Shown in pieces: positions 45,531 through 57,307 of a stretch of DNA of 64,000 nucleotides. The DNA is from Callorhinus ursinus (Eukaryota > Chordata > Mammalia > Carnivora > Otariidae). The notes below the pieces were generated by a model that worked only from the letters and a program-made list of their open reading frames with translations, had not been told where the DNA came from and made no database searches. The stretch spans positions 61,010,212 through 61,074,211 of the forward strand of contig NW_020312828.1 in the NCBI RefSeq assembly GCF_003265705.1. The letters run 5' to 3'. A program made the translations under genes and the position numbers. Each line of letters opens with the position of its first letter. The stretch's first letter is position 1.

Positions 45531-45534
45531 CTTT

Positions 45535-45755
45535 GGTTTTCAACAGACATAGGCTGTGATCTCAGTTCAGTCTCAAATTAACTATACAAAATGGGTAAGC
45601 TACTTGGCCTCCCTGAGCCCGTTTCCTCATATGCTTAAAAACAAAGTAAAATAATGCAACTTTTATAATACCATTTTTACAGACGAAGGTGCATAGATGT
45701 AAAGCACCTAGCCAAGTGTCTACCCATAGGCACTAAAAAAACTGTTCATTCCCAT
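45535..45755 (-). repeat. MIR SINE, antisense
   Basis: 'gctacttggcctccctgagc', 'ccgtttcctcatatgcttaa' and 'gtaaagcacctagccaagtg' follow an antisense MIR. Confidence 0.85.
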
Positions 45756-45759
45756 CTGT

Positions 45760-46165
45760 CGTCAATTGAATGGCCCCAGTTTTTCCCCCTTCCTGAATCC
45801 ACACCATTGCCACATCTGGGGCAGAGTGTACTTTCCCACTCCTCGCTTTGGGCTTGACCACATGGCTTGCTTTGACCAATAAATGTGGGCAGATGTAACA
45901 GTGTGCCCATTCTGAGACTAAGCTTTCAAAGAGACCCTACATGTTTCCACTTGCCCTTCCCACTTCCACCTTAACCACAGAAAAACATCCTGGCTGGTCT
46001 GCTGGTCCAAGAAGGAGAAAAAAGACAGGGAGCAGGGCTGTGCCAGCCAATCTACAGAATCAGCAAGACAAGCCCAGCCCAGAACATCAATAACAGCTAT
46101 ATCATCTCCTCTTCCTCCTCTGAGCTCTAACTGCATATCTGTCCAGGACTTACTGAATAAGTATC
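45760..46165 (+). repeat. MLT1-like LTR, sense
   Basis: 'gtcaattgaatggccccagt', 'ggcttgaccacatggcttgc', 'tttgaccaataaatgtgggc' and a 3' part with 'caagacaagcccagcccaga' match an older MLT1 LTR. The antisense frame 45918-46136 is a by-product. Confidence 0.75.
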
Positions 46166-47940
46166 TTTTACAATGCTGATATTAGAGAAGAGGCCCAGAA
46201 AATAGTAAGCTTAAATGCATCACACAAACTTCTGCTACACTTCTTACACACTTCCAGGTGGTTAAGAAAAGTAACTTTGTTATGATGAGACCTATTTTTT
46301 AATACTTTTATTACAAATGCCCTATTCTGCTGAGTAGCAGAAAAAAATCTCTTGGTCATTTTAGGGTTTCTTCCCCCCTCCAGTGTCTAAGTTTTGGAGA
46401 TTTATTACAGGGCATGATGGGGCGGCGGGGCGCAGGAGGTTGGGAGAGACAATGTGGACATCATTGTTTCTGGTTGTCTATCTTTGCAGGTCTCTGCTGA
46501 AATGTCTTGGCCTATGTCAGCAAGGATCCAGGGTCTGATTCATCCTTGGCTGACCTTCTTTTGGAAGCCTATGATTATCTCAACTGAAGGAAGCTTGGAG
46601 CTGTTCTCAGACATGCAAGAAGTGTTCTGAAGCATCTGCATCTTGCTGAGGTGAAGCGGCATACGGTGCATTGGTCTTGGACATGTCTGTCTGGAAGCAC
46701 CCGTTGGATATTTCTTAATGACTGTCCAGATTCTCACAGAAAAGGGAGCATGGGTCCTTTTGCATATGGATTCTATATGCCTTCTGAGGCCAGTGCCATT
46801 CTCTCCTCTCCCTCCTAGATTGAGCACAGAATATGGCAGGATGAAAGGTCACCTCTGTCAGGAGCCCAGGAAGGTATCAAAACATTCTCCCTCCAACTCT
46901 CTTTCTTCAGTTCTGGGGGATATTTTAGTATCAGACGTGAGGAGATTTGCTGTTTTCCTTTCTTCCATCATCTGCGAGACCTATCCTTTTGAAACTCAAA
47001 CGCTGAGAAAACTCTCCTTTTCTCTCTTTCGTGTGGATAATCACTACTTTGAAACACCAAGTCTGCAAAATTCTAACTGTGGCCTGTTAAAGAGTCAAGG
47101 GGCAATGCAATTCAAGAAAAACAACTGAACTCCTATCGGTTGACATTTCAAAACTATTTTCCATCACAACTGTGTGTACCTGTTTTGTGAAATGCAAGAT
47201 ATGATGTACTAAATATTACTTTGTGTTTGCCTCATGATGGATTTCTTATATAATCTACTACCTAACTCAAGGAGATGTTAGGTAAATAAGTGAATTAATA
47301 ACTAGGATTTCTATATCAGCTCTTGGTTCTCATTATGTTTTGGGTTTTTTTGTTTGTTTTGGATATTTGGAGATGCACTCTTTGGCCCAGCTGTACTTAT
47401 GCCTAGGTTAACCTGTGATTTGCAGATGTGTTCTAGTTCCACAATACCAGAAATATTCAATTATGCATACTAAGGTCATCTCTAGAAAGCATGACCATAT
47501 TGACATTTTACAGTGAATTGTGGCCATCAGAATACCTAGCCAAGAGCAGACTGTATCTGCTTATATTATAATGGCCAAAATAACCAGGTGTGAAACCAAT
47601 ATTTTAGCTATATTTATAGCCAAATCGAACCAGGCAATGATCCAAGCAAAGGCCTGGCACTCAGTCCAATTCAAGCCGAGCAAGGGTGACTTCGTGCTGT
47701 AAAGGGTGAACAAAAATGCGAGCCATTGTATCATGTACTGAGATTTAAAATAGAATAGAACCTCCTGGAGAGGGTAAATACTGACGTGAACAAGCTGGCT
47801 TCTGAGTATTTACCTCGATTTGCAAGTAGGTATCAAGAGCAAGATAGGATTGTCAAATGCAATAGTACCCTATGGGACATTCTCTAGAGAGCTACTTGCA
47901 GGCTATTATGTTCCTCAAAACATGAATATCCATAAACTAC
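46166..47940. other. Unique DNA, no gene called
   Basis: Two opposed frames overlap here, 95 codons minus (46540-46827) and 136 codons plus (46718-47128). I recognise neither, and there is no supporting promoter or splice structure. No repeat is recognised. A GC-rich patch ('ggggcggcggggcgcaggag') lies at about 46420-46440. Confidence 0.45.
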
Positions 47941-48739
47941 TTAAGGACTTCTATTTTTGGCCATGATGGAGTATGAGGGAAAAGATTTACTCTGATACTT
48001 TAAAAAACTAAAGAAAAAATACATGAAATAACAGTTTTCAAACACTGGACAACAGGCAGTGCAGGAGAGTGTTCAGTTAGAAAAGAGAAACAAAAGAGAT
48101 GGGCCTATGGTTTCCTATCATAATGCCTGGAGACAGTTCTCAGGTTGGTTTGTAGGAAATGGAAGCCAAACTGTTACCAGAAGTCTCCCTGAGGTGACAA
48201 GACAGAGTTGAGAATTTGGGAAGCCCATGGTGCCTCAAAATCACAGAGAAAACAACCAGAGATGAGACTGCTTCACAGACAGGAGAGACCTGCACAGATG
48301 GAGAGATCTGGGGATTTGAAGATGGTTGCTTTGGAGTCTTCAGTTAATTACTGCTCAGTGTACCCATGTTAGGAAAACTCCCTGAGGCCAGACAAGGAAT
48401 CAGCAGGAAAGATTAGAGGGAAGAGCCCCTGGGGCTCACACAAAGCAGAGAACAGTTTGTGTTCCTACCTGCCAGAGTTGAAAAACCTTATAAAGCATGG
48501 GATCATCACATTGAGTACTCCAAAGAGTATTGCCTCAGTCCTGAGACAAAATCAGTCTTTGACTAAAGATTTCTCTAATCCCACCTTAAATTCAAACCTT
48601 GAAAAAAAAATCAATCTGTTTCCAAGTAACTTAATGATACCCCAGAACAAAGATCAAGAATACTTAAATGTGTGTAAAATATCCAGCAACCAACAAGGTA
48701 AAATTGACAATGACTGGCATATAATAAAAAATTACCAGG

Positions 48740-48963
48740 GGCTCCTGGGTGCCTCAGTGGTTAAGGGTCTGACTCTTGGTTTCGGCTCAGGTCATAATCT
48801 CAGGGTCATGAGATGGAGCCCTGTGTCTCGCCTCACGCTCAGTGGGGGTGTCTGCTTGGGATTCTCTCCCTCTCCCTCTGCCCCTACCCACACTCTTTTG
48901 CACACCCATGTGCACACTTGCGCTCTCTCTCTCAAACAAAAAAATTTTTTTCAAATCTTTAAA
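48740..48963 (+). mobile_element. Carnivore tRNA-Lys SINE, sense, inside L1M
   Basis: The head 'ggctcctgggtgcctcagtg' is followed by 'gtctgactcttggtttcggc' and a CT-rich region, with an A-rich tail. The target duplication, 'aaaaattaccagg' (48727-48739) and 'aaaaattactagg' (48964-48976), matches 12 of 13. Confidence 0.95.
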
Positions 48964-49263
48964 AAAAATTACTAGGCAGGCAAAGAAGCAGGAAAATATG
49001 ACCCATCACAAGGAAAAAAAATCAATCAATAAAAATAGGCTAATGAAAACAGATGCTAAAAATAATAGACAACAGCATTAAAACATCTATTATGCCAATA
49101 TTGCAGATGTTCAGGAAGGTAGACTAAAGAACGAGAATGTTAAACTTTTCAAGATGAAAAGTAAAATGTCTATAATGAAGAATTTGGTTAACAGCAGATA
49201 AATGAGGCAGGGAAATGTTAATAAATACATTGCAATTTGATCCAAAATGAAAGAGAGAAAACT

Positions 49264-49291
49264 GAAAATAAAATAAAATAAAATAAAATAA
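49264..49291. repeat. (AAAAT)n microsatellite
   Basis: Five units of AAAAT ('aaaataaaataaaataaaat') lie within the L1M. Confidence 0.9.
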
Positions 49292-50289
49292 TGTGAGCTG
49301 TGGGTCAACTTCAAGATGTCAACCTCAACATGTATATAACTGAAGTCCCTGAAGTGGGGGTATTAGAAAAATACCTGAAGAAATATGGCCAAAATATTTC
49401 TAAATTTGTTGAAAACTATAAACTTATAGATAAAAGGATTCCAATAAACCCCAAACACAATAGAACTACTTCAAGACACATCATAAGAAAATGACTAAAA
49501 TCAGTGATTAAAAGAAAACCTTAAAAACAGAATCAACACATTCAAAACAGAAAAAAAAAAAAAAAAGAAAAGAAAAAGGAAAGAAAAAAGAAAAGTGACC
49601 TTAGAGTTCTCGTTGGAAAGAAAGTAAGCCTGATAATCATGGGGCAACACCTTCAAAGACCTGAAAAAAGTTTTGACTTAGAGCTCTATTCCCAGTGAAA
49701 ATATCTTTTAAAAACTGAAGGTGAAGTAAAAATTCTGTGAGACAGTATGAAAGCTGAAAGAATTCATTATCAGTAGACCTCCAATATAAGACATGTTAAA
49801 GAAATAAAAATGATACCAGATGGAAGTCTGGATCTACACAAACATGAGGGAAACCAGATACATAAATACATGGGTAAAGAGAAAACATTCTTTTTCATTT
49901 TTTAAATCTCTCTAAAAGATCATTGACAGCTTAAATAAAAAAATAATAATGAATTGTGGGCTATATCACATACATGGAAGTAAAATGCATATCAATAGCA
50001 CAAAGGTCTTGAGAGGGAAAATGGAAATAAACTATTGTTTCTTATACTATACAGAAAGTGGTGTAATACTACGTGAACATAGACTGTGATAAGATAAAGT
50101 TGTATCTAATAAACCCTCAAATAGCTCAAATAGCTACTCTAAGAATAAAATAAGCCAACAAAGAAGGTGAGGTAACAATGAGATGTTTAAAATGTTATTC
50201 AATTATTCCAAAAAGAAGGCAAAAAGAGGAAAATGGTACCAGAAAGAAAAACAGATGATAAGAATAGAAAACAAAAAGCAAAATGTTAT

Positions 50290-52480
50290 ATTTAAATTAA
50301 CCATATCGATGATCACATTAAATGGAAATCATCTAAACCTGCCAACTAAAAGGTAGAGATTGTCAGACTGGATAAAAACACAAGACTCAACAATATGCTG
50401 CCCGCAAGTAATATTCTTTAAATATAATTACATAGAGAGGTTGAAAGTAAAAAAAAATATATATATATAGTAATGAGATTAATTCCACATTTGAAAAAGT
50501 AATCAAGTAACTCATATTAAGGGGCTAGAAAAGAAAAAAATTATAAAATAATTCCAATCAATGTAAAAAAAAGCATTTGACAAAATCTAACATCCACTTA
50601 GGATAAGAAATCTCACCAAAGTAGGATTGAAGGGAACTTCCTCATCCTGAAAAAGGACTTCTACAAAAGACCTACACTCATATCACACAGAATAGTGAAA
50701 GATAAAAGGCTAGAATCGAGACCAAAAACAAGAAAGGACATCTGCTCTTAATATTTCTGTTTAAGATTGTACTGAAGGTTCTAGTCAGTTAAATAAGACA
50801 AGCAAAAGATATGAAAGTAAAACTGTCTTTATTCACAGATGACATGATCATCTGTGTGGAAAATCCTAAGGATTTCACCAAGACTCTACTGGTACTAATA
50901 AATGGGGTTAGCAAGATTTTAGAATAGAAGGTCAATATACAAAAACCAATTGGATTTCTATATACTAGAAACAATCATAGAGTGAAATTAAAACACAATG
51001 TCGTTTACAATGGCACCAGAAAATATGAAATACTTGGAATAAATTTGACGAAGATGTGTATAACCCATATACTGAATACTACAAAACACTGGAATGGGAA
51101 GTTAAAGAAGACCTCACTAAATGAAAAGTTGTATCATATTCATTGATTTGAAAACTCAATATTATTAAAACATCAATTCTCTCCAAACTGATCGACAGAT
51201 TCAATGTAATCTCAGTCAAAACTGCAGCAGACTTTTTGTGGGCCTGTGTATAAACGAGCAAGGGGTTTCTAACACTTAACGTGGAAATGCAAACAACCTA
51301 GATTAGCCAAAATAAGAGAGTCCAGAAGTTTACCCTCTTGTATATGGTTAATTGATTTCTCACAAATGCGCTAAATTAATTAATGGGGAAAAGATAATCT
51401 TTTCAACAAAATGATGTTGGGACAATTAGGGAGCCAGATGCAAATAAATAAACCTCAACCCTTACCTCCTCCATTATATAAAAATGTCCCCAAAGTGAGC
51501 TACTGACCTGATTATAAGAACTAAAATTATACAATGTCCAGAAGAAACCATAGGAGGCAATATTGCCTTGAATCTGGTAAAGGTTTATTAAACAGGACAT
51601 CAAAAGCACAAACTATGAAAGTAAAACATCAATAAATAGGACTTCATCAAAATTAAATATGTTTGCTCTTCAGGAGTCTATGTTATATAAATGAAAAGCA
51701 GGCATGGGCAAAGATACTTGCCAAACATATATCTGCCTAAGGACTTGCAACTCTTTGTAAAAAGGTCCTTATATCTCAACAATCAAAAGGAAAACAACCC
51801 AATAAAAAATAGCAAAAGAACTGAACAATCATTTAACCAACATAAATAAAAATATGGATGGCAAAATAGCTCATGAAAATATGCCTAGCATCAGTTCTCA
51901 TTAAGTAAATCTAAATTAAAACCACAATGACACAATACAACACATCCACTTAGGTGGCTCAAAGTAAAAGGACTGATCATACCAAATGTTGATGAGGATA
52001 TAGAGCAACTGAATTCTCATACACTGTTGACATGAACGTAAAAGGGTTGGGAAATATGTAACCATTTCTTTAAAAGTTAAACATACCTTCCATATGACCC
52101 AGCCATTCCACCCCTGGGTATTTACTCAAGAGAATGAGAGCATATGCCCATAAGAAGTTGTATGCAAATGTTCATTGCACCTTTACTTGTAATTGCAAAA
52201 AATGGAAAAGTCCTAAACATTCAAACAAATGAGTAGATAATCGAATTGTGATGTATCTTTATAACGCTATTACTCAGCAATATAAAACAAACCACTGATA
52301 CACGCAACATGGATGAATCTCAAAATAAATATATTGAATGAAAAAATACCAGACAAAAAACAGCATACTCTATTATACCATCTATACACAATTCTATACA
52401 ATGCAACCTAATCTATACTGATAGAAAGCATATCAGTGGTTGCCTGGTTATGGGAAATGGGGAAGAAATGAATTACAAAG
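50290..52480 (+). pseudogene. Decayed L1M ORF2 remnant
   Basis: The reverse-transcriptase core can be read as F-T-D-D-M-I-I at 50832-50852; the usual motif is FADDMI, so an Ala-to-Thr change has occurred next to the two catalytic aspartates. Stops and frameshifts break the frame throughout; the longest open frame in the RT part is about 60-70 codons, and that on the wrong strand. The endonuclease-to-RT linker is deleted. The copy cannot encode an active enzyme. Confidence 0.8.
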
Positions 52481-52640
52481 AGACCCAAGGAACATACGAA
52501 GTGATGGATACACTCATTCTCTTGACTCTGTTGATGGTTTTACAGGTATATATGCATCTCAAACTCATAACATTTTACAATTTAAATATATGCTGTTTAT
52601 TTTGGGCCAAGTACACCTCAATAAAGAAAGAAACAATATT

Positions 52641-53055
52641 TCATGAAAAGAAATCATTTTCTTGGTATATACTACCACAATCATCAAAACTCACTTTGTA
52701 TCCAACTGGATGTTCAACAAGAAGGCATTTTGGCTCCCCACGCCCACCCCACTGTGTAGTTCTCCCTGGCCAGTCACACCAATGAAATGTGGCAGAAGAG
52801 ATGAGGACCACTTCCAGGTAGGGTCAAAAAAAAAAAAATCCTTCTGAGTAATTATGTACTCTTTCCTGAATAACTGTGCACTCTTTTATTTAAACCATAT
52901 TTTGACTAAGTGGCAATTACTCTGAGAACTCTGAGCATGACAGAGCCACAAAACTGAGTAAGCCTGGAATCCTGGATCACTGTCTGAAGCAGAATTGCCT
53001 AAGAGATCCATGTGACCAGCTCTGCTCTTTTTGAACTATTTCAACAGTGAAAAAT
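52641..53055. other. Unique DNA, no gene
   Basis: No repeat or coding signal was found. A 14-nt A-run at 52827-52839 is the only simple sequence. Confidence 0.5.
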
Positions 53056-53070
53056 AAATGCTCCTCTGTT

Positions 53071-53375
53071 TTACTTACTTACTTATTTGACACAGAGAGA
53101 GAAAGCTCATGCACAAGCAGGGGGGAGGAGCAGAGGGAGAGGGAGAAGCAGGCTCCCCCCTCCTCACCCCTGTTGAGCAGAGAGCCAGACATGTGACTTG
53201 AGCCCTTGGAAACCCTTGGAAAATCGGGTGCCTTGACATTTCACACCCAGTAAAGCCACGGCATTTATCCATTCAGAGGGGAGTTACCACCACCAAGAAT
53301 TAAAGTGATCCAGGGCTGGGATCAATATCTGAGCCAAAGGCAGACGCTTAACCGACTGAGCCACCCAGGCGCCCC
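53071..53375 (-). mobile_element. Carnivore tRNA-Lys SINE, antisense, split by a foreign 103-bp insert
   Basis: The reverse tail ('cttacttacttatttgacac'), GA-rich region and body run to 53202. The reverse head resumes at about 53307 with 'gatccagggctgggatca' and ends 'ccacccaggcgcccc'. The target duplication, 'aaatgctcctctgtt' (53056-53070) and 'aaatactcctctgtt' (53376-53390), matches 14 of 15. The insert at 53203-53305 is not SINE sequence. Confidence 0.95.
53203..53305 (+). repeat. Templated insert copied from the 58.7-kb locus
   Basis: Positions 53211-53305 match 58735-58830 with two substitutions and one 1-nt gap in 96 positions, in direct orientation. The left edge has a tandem 'cccttggaaa cccttggaaa' stutter (53203-53212, 53213-53222), while the 58.7-kb copy has one unit. 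There is no A tail. Because it interrupts a SINE, this copy is the derived one. Confidence 0.92.
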
Positions 53376-53664
53376 AAATACTCCTCTGTTAAGGAACTAA
53401 GAGTTGGCGGTTTTTTCTGTTATAGTAGCTGGTATTATCTTAACCATTAGAGAAATTCATTTCTTGATTTGAGGTGGTGCTTTGTCTAAAAACAAAATGA
53501 AACAACAACAAAAAACTAGCATATATAGCATTGGCTTAGCAGTCAATGATGATGGGTGGTGAGAAAAAAGATATAAAAAGATACAACAGATTATACATCT
53601 GGAGAATTCTGTTGTGCTCATTTGGTAAAAATTTGGTAAAATTTTCACCCATGATCCTTTGGAA

Positions 53665-53940
53665 GGGAGACCACCCTTCTACTGAACCGTTAACAATCTC
53701 TGCCTTGTCTTTACATCACCTGCTCCTCCGTGTGGTATCAGATCCATCTCTGCTTCTCTCTCATCAGATCACTTGTGATTACATTTAGGGCCCACCTGGA
53801 GAGTGCAGGTGAACTACCTCCCCATCTCAAGATCCTTAACCTCATCTGCAAGGTCCTTTCTGTCCCAAAGAAAGTAACATTTCCACGTTTCAGGGATTAG
53901 GACTGGGTATCTTCGGGAACCAAGGTTCAGCCTCCTACAT
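53665..53940 (-). repeat. MLT1-type LTR, antisense
   Basis: 'tctctgccttgtctttacat', 'gtgattacatttagggccca', 'atctcaagatccttaacctc' and 'aacatttccacgtttcaggg' run to 'gcctcctacata'. This is a MaLR LTR in reverse, missing its left part. Confidence 0.85.
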
Positions 53941-53944
53941 AGAT

Positions 53945-54300
53945 AAAGTTTTATAGGAGGCATTTTAAATATGTTCAAATAATTAAAGGAAAGTATGTCT
54001 AAAGAAGATTTTTAAAAAGTATGAGAACAATGCCTCACCAAACAAGAATATCAATAAAAAGATAGACATTGTGAGTGAAAACAGACTAGAAATTTTAGAA
54101 CTGACAAGTAACATAAATGGAATGAAAAATTCAGTAGAGGGGCTCAAGCACCTTTGAACTGGCAGAGAAAGAGGAGCCGAAAGTCTGAGGCAAAGGAAGG
54201 TAAAAGAATGAAGAAATATTATCAGAGCACCAGAGACGTGTGGGACACCACCAGGGACACTAACATACACATAAAGAAAGGAGAAAGGAGCTGCACACAC
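53945..54300 (+). mobile_element. Old L1M ORF1 fragment, sense
   Basis: 'gagaacaatgcctcaccaaa', 'caagaatatcaataaaaaga', 'gagacgtgtgggacaccacc' and 'agggacactaacatacacat' follow an old L1 ORF1 coiled-coil/RRM region. Frames are broken. Confidence 0.75.
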
Positions 54301-54619
54301 TTCTTACTGGGGGTTATGGTGCAAAAAGTTTGGGACGTGCTAGCCTAAGAGCATGCTAGAGGATGTGCTTTTGGAGGACAGCTCTGTCCTTGTAGGAGAG
54401 ATAATTTATGGGTCCAAATTCCTAGCTGGTGGGATTGAAGCAAAGTTATTCATCAGAACTCAGCCAAACTACAAATGCCATTTGTCTTCTGTGATGGTTC
54501 ATATGGAATAAGGAACATCTGAGGCTCCTCTAGGGCCAGGCTCTACTGAAGTTGCCCTAGGAACCAAAGTTACCAACACCAGCAACTGATGAGAGTTTGT
54601 CTGCCTCCATCATACGATG

Positions 54620-54795
54620 AAGCAGTGGTGTTTGCCTCATATTATCTCCCTTAATCATCACGAAAGCCCTCTGTGATGGACAATACTGCCTCAGCTTTAG
54701 AGACAGGTTCAGGACAGTTTCACAGTTTGTCCAGATTTATGCAGCTAGTAGCTGAGCTGAGATCTGAATGAGTTTCCCCTGGTTCCAAGGGATCC
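54620..54795 (+). repeat. MIR SINE, sense
   Basis: 'ttatctcccttaatcatcac', 'ctttagagacaggttcagga' and 'gagctgagatctgaatgagt' follow the MIR core. Confidence 0.7.
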
Positions 54796-54871
54796 AAAGT
54801 CTGAAACCCTAGTCTTTCACCGCTCCAAGATGGCACATGCGCATCTATATTCTATATATGAACATATTTTA

Positions 54872-55270
54872 TTTTGTTTATTTAAAAAAATTTATTTGGG
54901 TGCCTAGGTGGCTCAGGTCTGTTAAGCGTCTGCCTTCGGCCCAGGTCATGATCTCAGGGTCCTGGAACCAAGTCCTGCATTGGACTCCCTGCTAGGCAGG
55001 GAGTCTGCTTCTCCCTCTGCCCATCCCCCTGCTTATGCTGGCTTTCTCTCTCTCTCTCAAAAAAATAAAAAAATAAAAAAGAAGAAATATTTATTTGAGA
55101 GAGAGAGAGAGAGGTTGAGCTCATCTGCAGTGGGAGGGCAGAGGAAGAAGGAGACAGACTCCCTGCTGAGCGGGGAGCCCAATGTAGGCTCAATCCCAGG
55201 ACCCTGAGAGCATGACCTGAGCCAAAATTGAGAGTTGGGCACTTAACCAACTGAGCCACCCAGGTGCCCC
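54872..55270 (-). mobile_element. Carnivore tRNA-Lys SINE, antisense, with a sense SINE in its tail
   Basis: The antisense SINE proper occupies about 55083-55270, ending 'ccacccaggtgcccc'. A perfect 17-bp target duplication, 'tatatgaacatatttta', lies at 54855-54871 and 55271-55287. It encloses both this SINE and the sense SINE, so this was the first insertion. Confidence 0.95.
54898..55080 (+). mobile_element. Carnivore tRNA-Lys SINE, sense, inserted in the tail of the antisense SINE
   Basis: The head 'gggtgcctaggtggctcagg' runs to a CT-rich region and an AAAAATAAAAAAATAAAA tail. Flanks resemble each other ('aaatttatttg' before, 'aaatatttatttg' after), consistent with a target duplication inside the other SINE's A-rich tail. 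The two SINEs form an inverted pair with almost no spacer. Confidence 0.93.
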
Positions 55271-55327
55271 TATATGAACATATTTTAAATGAAGATAAAG
55301 TCTCTCATTTATTTCATGCATTTTCAA

Positions 55328-55460
55328 TTTCTTTTTGAGATATAACTGACATAACATATTAATTTCAGGTGTACATACCGATTCAATATTGGTATATGTT
55401 GCAAAATGATAACCACAAGTCTACTTAACATTCATCACCATTGAGAGCTACTAGTTTTTT
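55328..55460 (-). mobile_element. L1 3' end, antisense
   Basis: 'gagatataactgacataaca', 'tattaatttcaggtgtacat', 'tgcaaaatgataaccacaag' match the reverse of an L1MA-like 3' terminus, similar to 12510-12650. Confidence 0.85.
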
Positions 55461-57295
55461 TTTAATTTGCAATTATTTGATCAAAAATAAGGCTCATGGC
55501 TTCAAGATCACTCACTTGTAATACAGTAGAACAAACCAGAAAATATATTACCGACATCCTCCACGAAAGAAAGCATGTGTTTTCCTAAGATTTCTAAATA
55601 TTCGTTGGTTCCATGGGAAAGTAGCCTGTTCCAGAGAGCTACTAGAGATGATAATGATGATAAATACTCACAGGGCCAGCTAAACAGATCTGAAAAATAG
55701 AACCTCTTAAAAACAACTCTTCACTATTGGTTTACAATCCTCTCCGTTTCAGGACATTTAACAAAGAAAAATCCTACGGTCCTGCTTTCAGGTAAAAAAA
55801 AAAAAAAAAAGAAGAAGAAGAAGAAGAAAAATAAATTTCAGAAATAGACCAAGTAAAGTGGACTGTGAAGCAACAGCTCCTCCTACAGCATCTGAGAAGG
55901 TTTTTTCTTTTTTCTTGGTCAGCTTTCAGGCTTCCTTACCAATTCAAATATGCTGATTATCCTCTCAATTCCCAGGAAGCTCCTCCTACCCGGAAACTAC
56001 TGTCAGCATTAGAGTTTTAAACCCACTTATACTAAGTGGAAAGTGGCCTCTTAAAGCGGAAAGGTCCCCCCAGAGCACAAGCTCTAACGTTACTAAAGGC
56101 AGTATCCTAAACTGATCCATGGAAGTGCAAGGCTAGTTCCAAGAGTGGGTGAGAGAAGCCCGAGGATTCCAAGGCTAGACTATTAGGAGAGATTCTACCT
56201 CCACATACCTGAAGTACTCAGGAATCTCAGGTACTTCAAATACTGCCCATTTTGTCGGCCACCTCTTACTTTCTAACCAGGCCACAAGATGGCGCTACTC
56301 TCCAAGGGTTCACTTCCTGCACCAGCCAGGGCCCCAGGATGCACAGTAGCTCAGCAGGCAAAAAAACTTGGTTAAAAATAAGAGTGGGTTTTTTTTTTTT
56401 TTTGGCTGAAAGATATATTAAATCAGCAACCTCTGCTTTTAAAGGAAACTTTAGACACGAGGAAAGAGAATGCTCGAATTATGAGCTACTTCTTCCTGAA
56501 TTTTAGTAAATATTTAAGCATAGATTCTTTAACATATGGCACTAGAAGCTTACTATTGAAAAACAAAAAAGCCATTTTTAAGAAAGGCTTTATTCTTTGT
56601 CTCCGAGACAGGGTCCCCTGAATCGATGAAAAAAAGCAAGCAATAATGCTTTTCCTCTTGAGAAATTTCTCCAAGCTTGCGATGGATTTCGTTTATTTTT
56701 CTTTTGGGGCCGCATATGGATTGGTTGGCTGTTTCTACAGTGGATTTTAAGCTGACCTAAAACACACCCTGACATACAAACACGTGTGTACACACATGTT
56801 TGCTCTTCAATAACTGGAATTCTACCACACGGTGCTCCATTCCCCCACGGCACGGCCTGAGGAGGCCCCTGCCTGTCCCGTCTCTCTGGAAACCTTTCCA
56901 CAGGCAAAGGCTCCACTCTCACCCAAGCCAACTCGGAACTGGAACTCGGATGCTACTTCCTCGCCAGCCTCCTGGCTTCTATAAGCACATACGGTTAAAG
57001 TGCTTCTATAAGCACACACAGGCCAGCACTTAGAACTTCGTTGGTAAATGTCACAAAGTAACTTCCAACACACATCATTCAGAAAAATGTATAATTCCAA
57101 TAAAAACCACACTTTGCCAGAAGAAACTTTTTCCTGTGTGGAAAGATAGCAGAAAGGAGTAGACATTGCATAGTTACAGATTTATTCTAAAGGGCACACA
57201 TTTTCTCTTTCAAAACACAGTTCACCAAAGTGGTGACATTTGAGAAAAATAGGTGTATTTTTTTAATTTCCCTCCCATATCACATCTGCTTCATA
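55461..57295. other. Mostly unique DNA; (A)n(GAA)n tract; no gene
   Basis: An A-run of 17 followed by about six GAA units lies at 55794-55831. A 15-bp direct repeat, 'gcttctataagcaca', occurs at 56975-56989 and 57002-57016. Overlapping frames at 56590-57166 (113 and 114 codons, minus) have no motif. Confidence 0.5.
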
Positions 57296-57307
57296 TCATC
57301 TCTCTTC

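Larger units (their letters stand above)
47945..52640 (+). mobile_element. Long decayed L1M, sense, with a SINE and an internal deletion
   Basis: The 5' side starts near 'tggccatgatggagtatgag'. An ORF1-side region lies at about 49080-49500 ('tgaagtccctgaagtggggg'). The HAL1/L1M linker is at 49600-50180 ('ctctattcccagtgaaaata'). The ORF2 endonuclease side is at 50290-50450. The reverse transcriptase region is at 50540-51600, and the ORF2 end and 3' UTR run to about 52640 ('tacacctcaataaagaaaga'). About 1 kb or more of ORF2 between endonuclease and RT is missing near 50470-50540. Confidence 0.8.

Noticed and set aside
46540..47128. Overlapping 95-codon (minus) and 136-codon (plus) frames as a possible gene or retropseudogene
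   Set aside because: No domain, no recognisable similarity, frames on both strands overlap, and no exon boundaries can be defended.
56590..57166. Two 113-114 codon minus frames
   Set aside because: They overlap in different frames, share no recognisable domain, and have no promoter or splice support.
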